Of a stretch of 46,512 nt of DNA, positions 43,493 to 46,512 are shown one piece after another. The notes beneath the pieces were generated by a model. The model did not search any database. It saw nothing but the letters and a program-made list of their open reading frames with translations, and was not told where the DNA came from. The DNA comes from Shewanella inventionis (GTDB lineage Bacteria > Pseudomonadota > Gammaproteobacteria > Enterobacterales > Shewanellaceae). The DNA is taken from NCBI RefSeq assembly GCF_014641855.1, contig NZ_BMII01000037.1, forward strand, positions 1 to 46,512, in the 5' to 3' direction. How positions within the stretch are numbered: the stretch's first letter is position 1; every line of letters starts with the position of its first letter. Both the position numbers and the translations under genes were made by a program.

Positions 43493-44452
43493 TTAACTTG
43501 CTCTTACGCTAATCTCACCACCCACATAAGCAGATATGCCTTGTTCGTTCTCAATCAAAATCGCACCTTGCTTATCTATACCGCGGCAAATTCCAGAGAT
43601 TGAATTTGGCGACATCAGTAGAGTTATTTCACGGTTAATAAATAAATCGTTCTCATTCCATCGCGCTAAAAATGCGGATAAACCTTGTTGTTCAAATAAC
43701 GCTAAATCATGCTTAAGTTGTTGATGTAAGTTAACTAAAAGCTGGGTTTTATCTGGCATGGTTGTCATTGAAGACAAATCATTCCAGGGTTGATCAATAA
43801 GCTCGCCCTGTTGTGCAGACATGCTCATATTAATCCCAAAACCAATAACCAACTCAACTTGCTCAACGCTGTGATGGTTAAGCTCTATAAGAATGCCAGC
43901 TAGCTTTTTATGGTCTAAATAAATGTCATTTGGCCATTTTAAACCTAAGCCTTCCACACCTAAATTCTGCAACGTTTTTACAATAGAACATCCAACAACC
44001 AAACTTAAACCACTTGCATATGACAAGTCATGATTAAGCCGCCAAAACAAAGATGCATAGATGTGATGACCATATGGCGATAACCATTGACGCCCACGCC
44101 GACCTCGACCAGCAGATTGATACTCGGCTATACAGATATCACCCGATGCAAGCTCTGCAGCATGCCCTAACATGAATTCATTTGTGCTTGTTATTTCATC
44201 AAAATAAAAGCAACGATCATCGATCGTGTTTACCAACGAATTTTCGTTAATCAACGAAATTGGGGTGGCTAGCTTATAACCTTTACCCTTAACGCTATAA
44301 ATCTCAACACCGTAGTCTTTCAAGGCATCGATGTGCTGATTTATGGCAGCGCGAGTTATCGATAATTGTTGAGCTATAGCTTCGCCAGAAACAAAAGCAA
44401 CATGACTGAGTAAAGCTAAAATTTGCCTTTTCCGTAACCAATGATCATTCAT
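43493..44452 (-). CDS. birA: Biotin-protein ligase / biotin operon repressor BirA
   Basis: 319 residues. N-terminal winged helix (about 1-62; SGEAIAQQLSITRAAINQHI) marks the DNA-binding, bifunctional form. Ligase domain has GRGRRGRQW (115-123) that closes over biotinyl-AMP, KWPND (172-176), and Lys183 in the HKKLAG segment, matching E. coli positions. It attaches biotin to the carboxyl carrier protein and represses bio genes, none of which is in this window. ATG overlaps the murB stop by 1 nt. Confidence 0.95.
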   Translation of the reverse strand: MNDHWLRKRQILALLSHVAFVSGEAIAQQLSITRAAINQHIDALKDYGVEIYSVKGKGYKLATPISLINENSLVNTIDDRCFYFDEITSTNEFMLGHAAELASGDICIAEYQSAGRGRRGRQWLSPYGHHIYASLFWRLNHDLSYASGLSLVVGCSIVKTLQNLGVEGLGLKWPNDIYLDHKKLAGILIELNHHSVEQVELVIGFGINMSMSAQQGELIDQPWNDLSSMTTMPDKTQLLVNLHQQLKHDLALFEQQGLSAFLARWNENDLFINREITLLMSPNSISGICRGIDKQGAILIENEQGISAYVGGEISVRAS

Positions 44453-45462
44453 TAGATTTCAATCTCCCCGACCGCACCAATTATTCTTGGTTCAACTTGC
44501 AACGTGACAGAAAATTTTTCATTCACAACGCTAATAATGTGGCGCGCTAATTGGCACACTTGTTCGCCAGTCGCATTTTTCAAATTAACTAATACTAAAG
44601 CTTGGTCTTGATGGACAGCAGCGTCACCGACCCTAAAACCTTTAAGGCCAGATTGTTCAATTAACCAGCCAGCTGCTAACTTGTACTGACCATCATCTTG
44701 TTGATAAGCAACTAAATTGGGGTAATGATTTAATAGTTCTGAGTAGACAGTTGAATGTACAACTGGATTTTTAAAAAAGCTGCCCACGTTACCTAACACT
44801 TTGGGATCTGGCAACTTAGAACGACGAACATTGCATACACAGTCAAATATTTGCTTCGCTGTCACAGTAGATGGATCCAGCGATTGCAATGGACCATAGC
44901 TCAGTACTGGCTGCCAATTCTTTGGTATTTTTAGTGTCACTTGTGTTATAACGGCCAGATTTTTTAGCTCTTGCTTGAAAATTGAATCTCGATAACCAAA
45001 TTGACATTGATCATTACTGAAAGTTAACAGCTGTTTTGTATCAAGGCGTAAAAACTCAACCTCATGACAATATCGATTAAACTCAACACCATATGCGCCA
45101 ATGTTTTGTATTGGAGCCGCACCAACACTGCCGGGAATAAGCGCCATGTTTTCAAGACCGTAAATCTTATTGTTTAAACAAAACTCAACAAGATCATGCC
45201 AGCCTTCACCTGCTTGTACACATAAGTAATAAAACTTGTCATCATCAGTGACCTTAATGCCTTTTGTTGCAATATTAACAACAGCACCCAAGTAATTTGC
45301 AGTAAAAACTAAATTACTGCCACCACCTAAAATCAACAGAGGCTGTTTTGCATATAAACTATTACAGGTTTCAATTAGATCAACCTTTGACGTCACACTA
45401 ATGAGTGAAGAGCAATGCTGCTGAAGACCAAATGTATTCAGTTCTGTTAGTGAAATCGGCAT
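44452..45462 (-). CDS. murB: UDP-N-acetylenolpyruvoylglucosamine reductase MurB
   Basis: 336 residues, type I MurB. FAD-binding ILGGGSNLVF (about 44-53), Arg158 in GYRDSIF, catalytic Ser228 in GNVGSFFKNP, and Glu324 in VEPRIIG, in line with E. coli Arg159, Ser229 and Glu325. Reduces the enolpyruvyl group to form UDP-MurNAc for peptidoglycan. Pairs with birA by a TAATG overlap. A weak -10 (TACAAT, 45493-45498) precedes it. Confidence 0.96.
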   Translation of the reverse strand: MPISLTELNTFGLQQHCSSLISVTSKVDLIETCNSLYAKQPLLILGGGSNLVFTANYLGAVVNIATKGIKVTDDDKFYYLCVQAGEGWHDLVEFCLNNKIYGLENMALIPGSVGAAPIQNIGAYGVEFNRYCHEVEFLRLDTKQLLTFSNDQCQFGYRDSIFKQELKNLAVITQVTLKIPKNWQPVLSYGPLQSLDPSTVTAKQIFDCVCNVRRSKLPDPKVLGNVGSFFKNPVVHSTVYSELLNHYPNLVAYQQDDGQYKLAAGWLIEQSGLKGFRVGDAAVHQDQALVLVNLKNATGEQVCQLARHIISVVNEKFSVTLQVEPRIIGAVGEIEI

Positions 45463-45699
45463 ATGATGGTTTCATCTGTAAATAATAGGGCTATTGTACA
45501 TGAAGTTAACCTGTGTACCCATCCCGAAAATTTAACAGACTAATAAACCAAATGTTTTGCGTTAATTATTTCACTCATTTGCCATGAGACTAGTCTGCTA
45601 GCGCAATAACCCTCCGTCCAACTTATAGAAAATTGAGGGTAAAGAGCTGCACGGTCCTCATGACCTTTCTCAAAATTTCACAAAAAATGATATTAAACA

Positions 45700-45719
45700 T
45701 TTCATAATGATTTATGAAA
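45700..45719. repeat. AT-rich palindrome, possible operator
   Basis: TTTCATAA with TTATGAAA (8-bp arms, TGAT spacer). It resembles a regulator half-site pair, about 240 nt upstream of murB. No regulator can be named. Confidence 0.35.
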
Positions 45720-45819
45720 CATCATTGGCCTGTGTTTGAAGACATTTAGGTTCTAGCCTGCAGCAATGACGCAGACTCTGGTTAAACAACGCTTATTAAC
45801 GATCTGTCATCATTACATT

Positions 45820-45987
45820 TGTGATACAAATCAAGATAAATATGTATTCAGAGATTGCATAGCAAAGATCGCATAGAATCAGACAAAAATCGCAACTAGC
45901 TCGTTGTTCAACCTTCAACATTTTTAACGACGTTATAAGCGGTGTTAACCAGTAAGAATGATCACTTTCTTGTGTTGATTGCCATAA
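45820..45987. repeat. Dispersed repeat, copy B
   Basis: Diverged copy of 9372-9538 in the same orientation. Strongest match covers 45943-45987 (gttaaccagtaag, atcac, tgttgattg, ccataa). Read on the minus strand, one frame retains residues similar to copy A but has no start and is interrupted relative to it. Confidence 0.55.
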
Positions 45988-46143
45988 ATCCCATTGAGTA
46001 GGTTCATTAACGACTACGCCAGCATTGTCTCGCTAATCGTAGTTTTAAAGATTTTAATGATATTGTTGAGGAATGCTGTCGTGCATGGAATACATTCATT
46101 GAGTGCAAGGACAGGGTAAAAAGATTGTGTCACAGAGATTGGG

Positions 46144-46512
46144 CTAAACTGGGAAGTCTTTAATCGTAATTGGTATAAACCCCAGCTTATGCAATAACCA
46201 ATAAATATGTGAATGGCTATACGAGACATCGTATTTTGAGGTGATAAATTCCTGAATATCCCGTGCGGTTAAGCGGCCACCTTTGGTGGAATGTGCCGCA
46301 TCCTTAACAAACAGGTACACTTGCTCTTTCTGCTTAGTGGTCAATCGACTCTTTTTACCTATGCGAGGCTTGTCATCTAGACCAGCTAAACCTTGGTTCA
46401 AGAAGCTTGATACCCAATCATTCACACTTCGACGGCTGACATTTAAGCGCCTGGCGACTTCTGAGCGGTTATTAATTTGCATAAACATCGCAACGGCTAA
46501 TAAGCGGATCCT
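46144..46512 (-). pseudogene. IS630-family transposase, N-terminal fragment, partial at window edge
   Basis: Minus-strand frame open to the window edge (ending RIRLLAVAMFM upstream of the first ATG at 46488), so the true start may lie outside. It has a helix-turn-helix SEVARRLNVSRRSVNDWVSS, then QGLAGLDDKPRIGKKSRLT and GGRLTARDIQEFITSKY, which match the DNA-binding N-terminus of IS630-like transposases as I know them. The frame stops after LLHKLGFIPITIKDFPV, before any DDE catalytic domain, so it is a truncated remnant. The degraded sequence to its left may be further IS debris. Confidence 0.75.

Larger units (their letters stand above)
45463..46143. other. Noncoding region between murB and the transposase fragment
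   Basis: About 680 nt without a credible gene. It contains a short palindrome (45700-45719), repeat copy B (45820-45987) and sequence at 46014-46143 that may be decayed remainder of the adjacent IS. Small frames here have no recognised domain. Confidence 0.5.

Noticed and set aside
46014..46229. 71-codon minus-strand frame
   Set aside because: Overlaps the IS fragment in another frame and has no recognised domain; probably a shadow or IS debris.

Overview
The window is a chromosomal core segment from a gammaproteobacterium, most likely Shewanella. Three things point there: an E. coli-like order of ribosomal operons, the thr-tyr-gly-thr-tufB tRNA operon, and a split cytochrome c maturation (ccm) locus with a small ScyA-type cytochrome c5 in its middle. 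No new multi-gene system is visible. Nearly all the coding content is housekeeping, and the unusual signals are local: a damaged rpsL, repeats, and a transposase remnant.

Left edge (1-340): promoters P1 and P2, boxA and leader of an rRNA operon transcribed leftward, with 16S rRNA just outside the window. 411-9165: ccm locus. ccmF-ccmG-ccmH plus a thioredoxin-like gene run leftward; ccmI, then ccmA-B-C-D-E, run rightward; scyA lies convergent to ccmI and divergent from ccmA. Together they export and chaperone heme (CcmABCDE), reduce apocytochrome thiols (CcmG/CcmH) and ligate heme (CcmF/H/I). ScyA is a likely client. 9166-10023: a gene-poor gap with a terminator, an 8-bp tandem repeat of about 13.6 copies, a dispersed repeat and a possible tiny ORF.

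10024-23643, all minus strand: alpha operon (rpsM-rpsK-rpsD-rpoA-rplQ), spc operon (rplN through secY and rpmJ) and S10 operon (rpsJ through rpsQ), each with a recognisable promoter and terminator. 23997-28198: str operon (rpsL-rpsG-fusA-tufA). rpsL is abnormal: it encodes 72 residues instead of about 124 because codons 26-77 are missing in frame. 28376-36716: rpoC and rpoB. 36949-39292: rplL, rplJ, rplA and rplK, with the L10 leader. 39422-40355: nusG and secE. 40623-41807: tufB, nearly identical to tufA. 41916-42279: four tRNA genes. These operons supply the ribosome, RNA polymerase core, elongation factors and the Sec channel. Several promoters carry GC-rich discriminators of the kind associated with stringent control.

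Right edge: coaA (+), then birA and murB (minus, 1-nt overlap). A 680-nt noncoding stretch follows, holding a second copy of the dispersed repeat, and the window ends in an IS630-like transposase fragment that continues past the edge.
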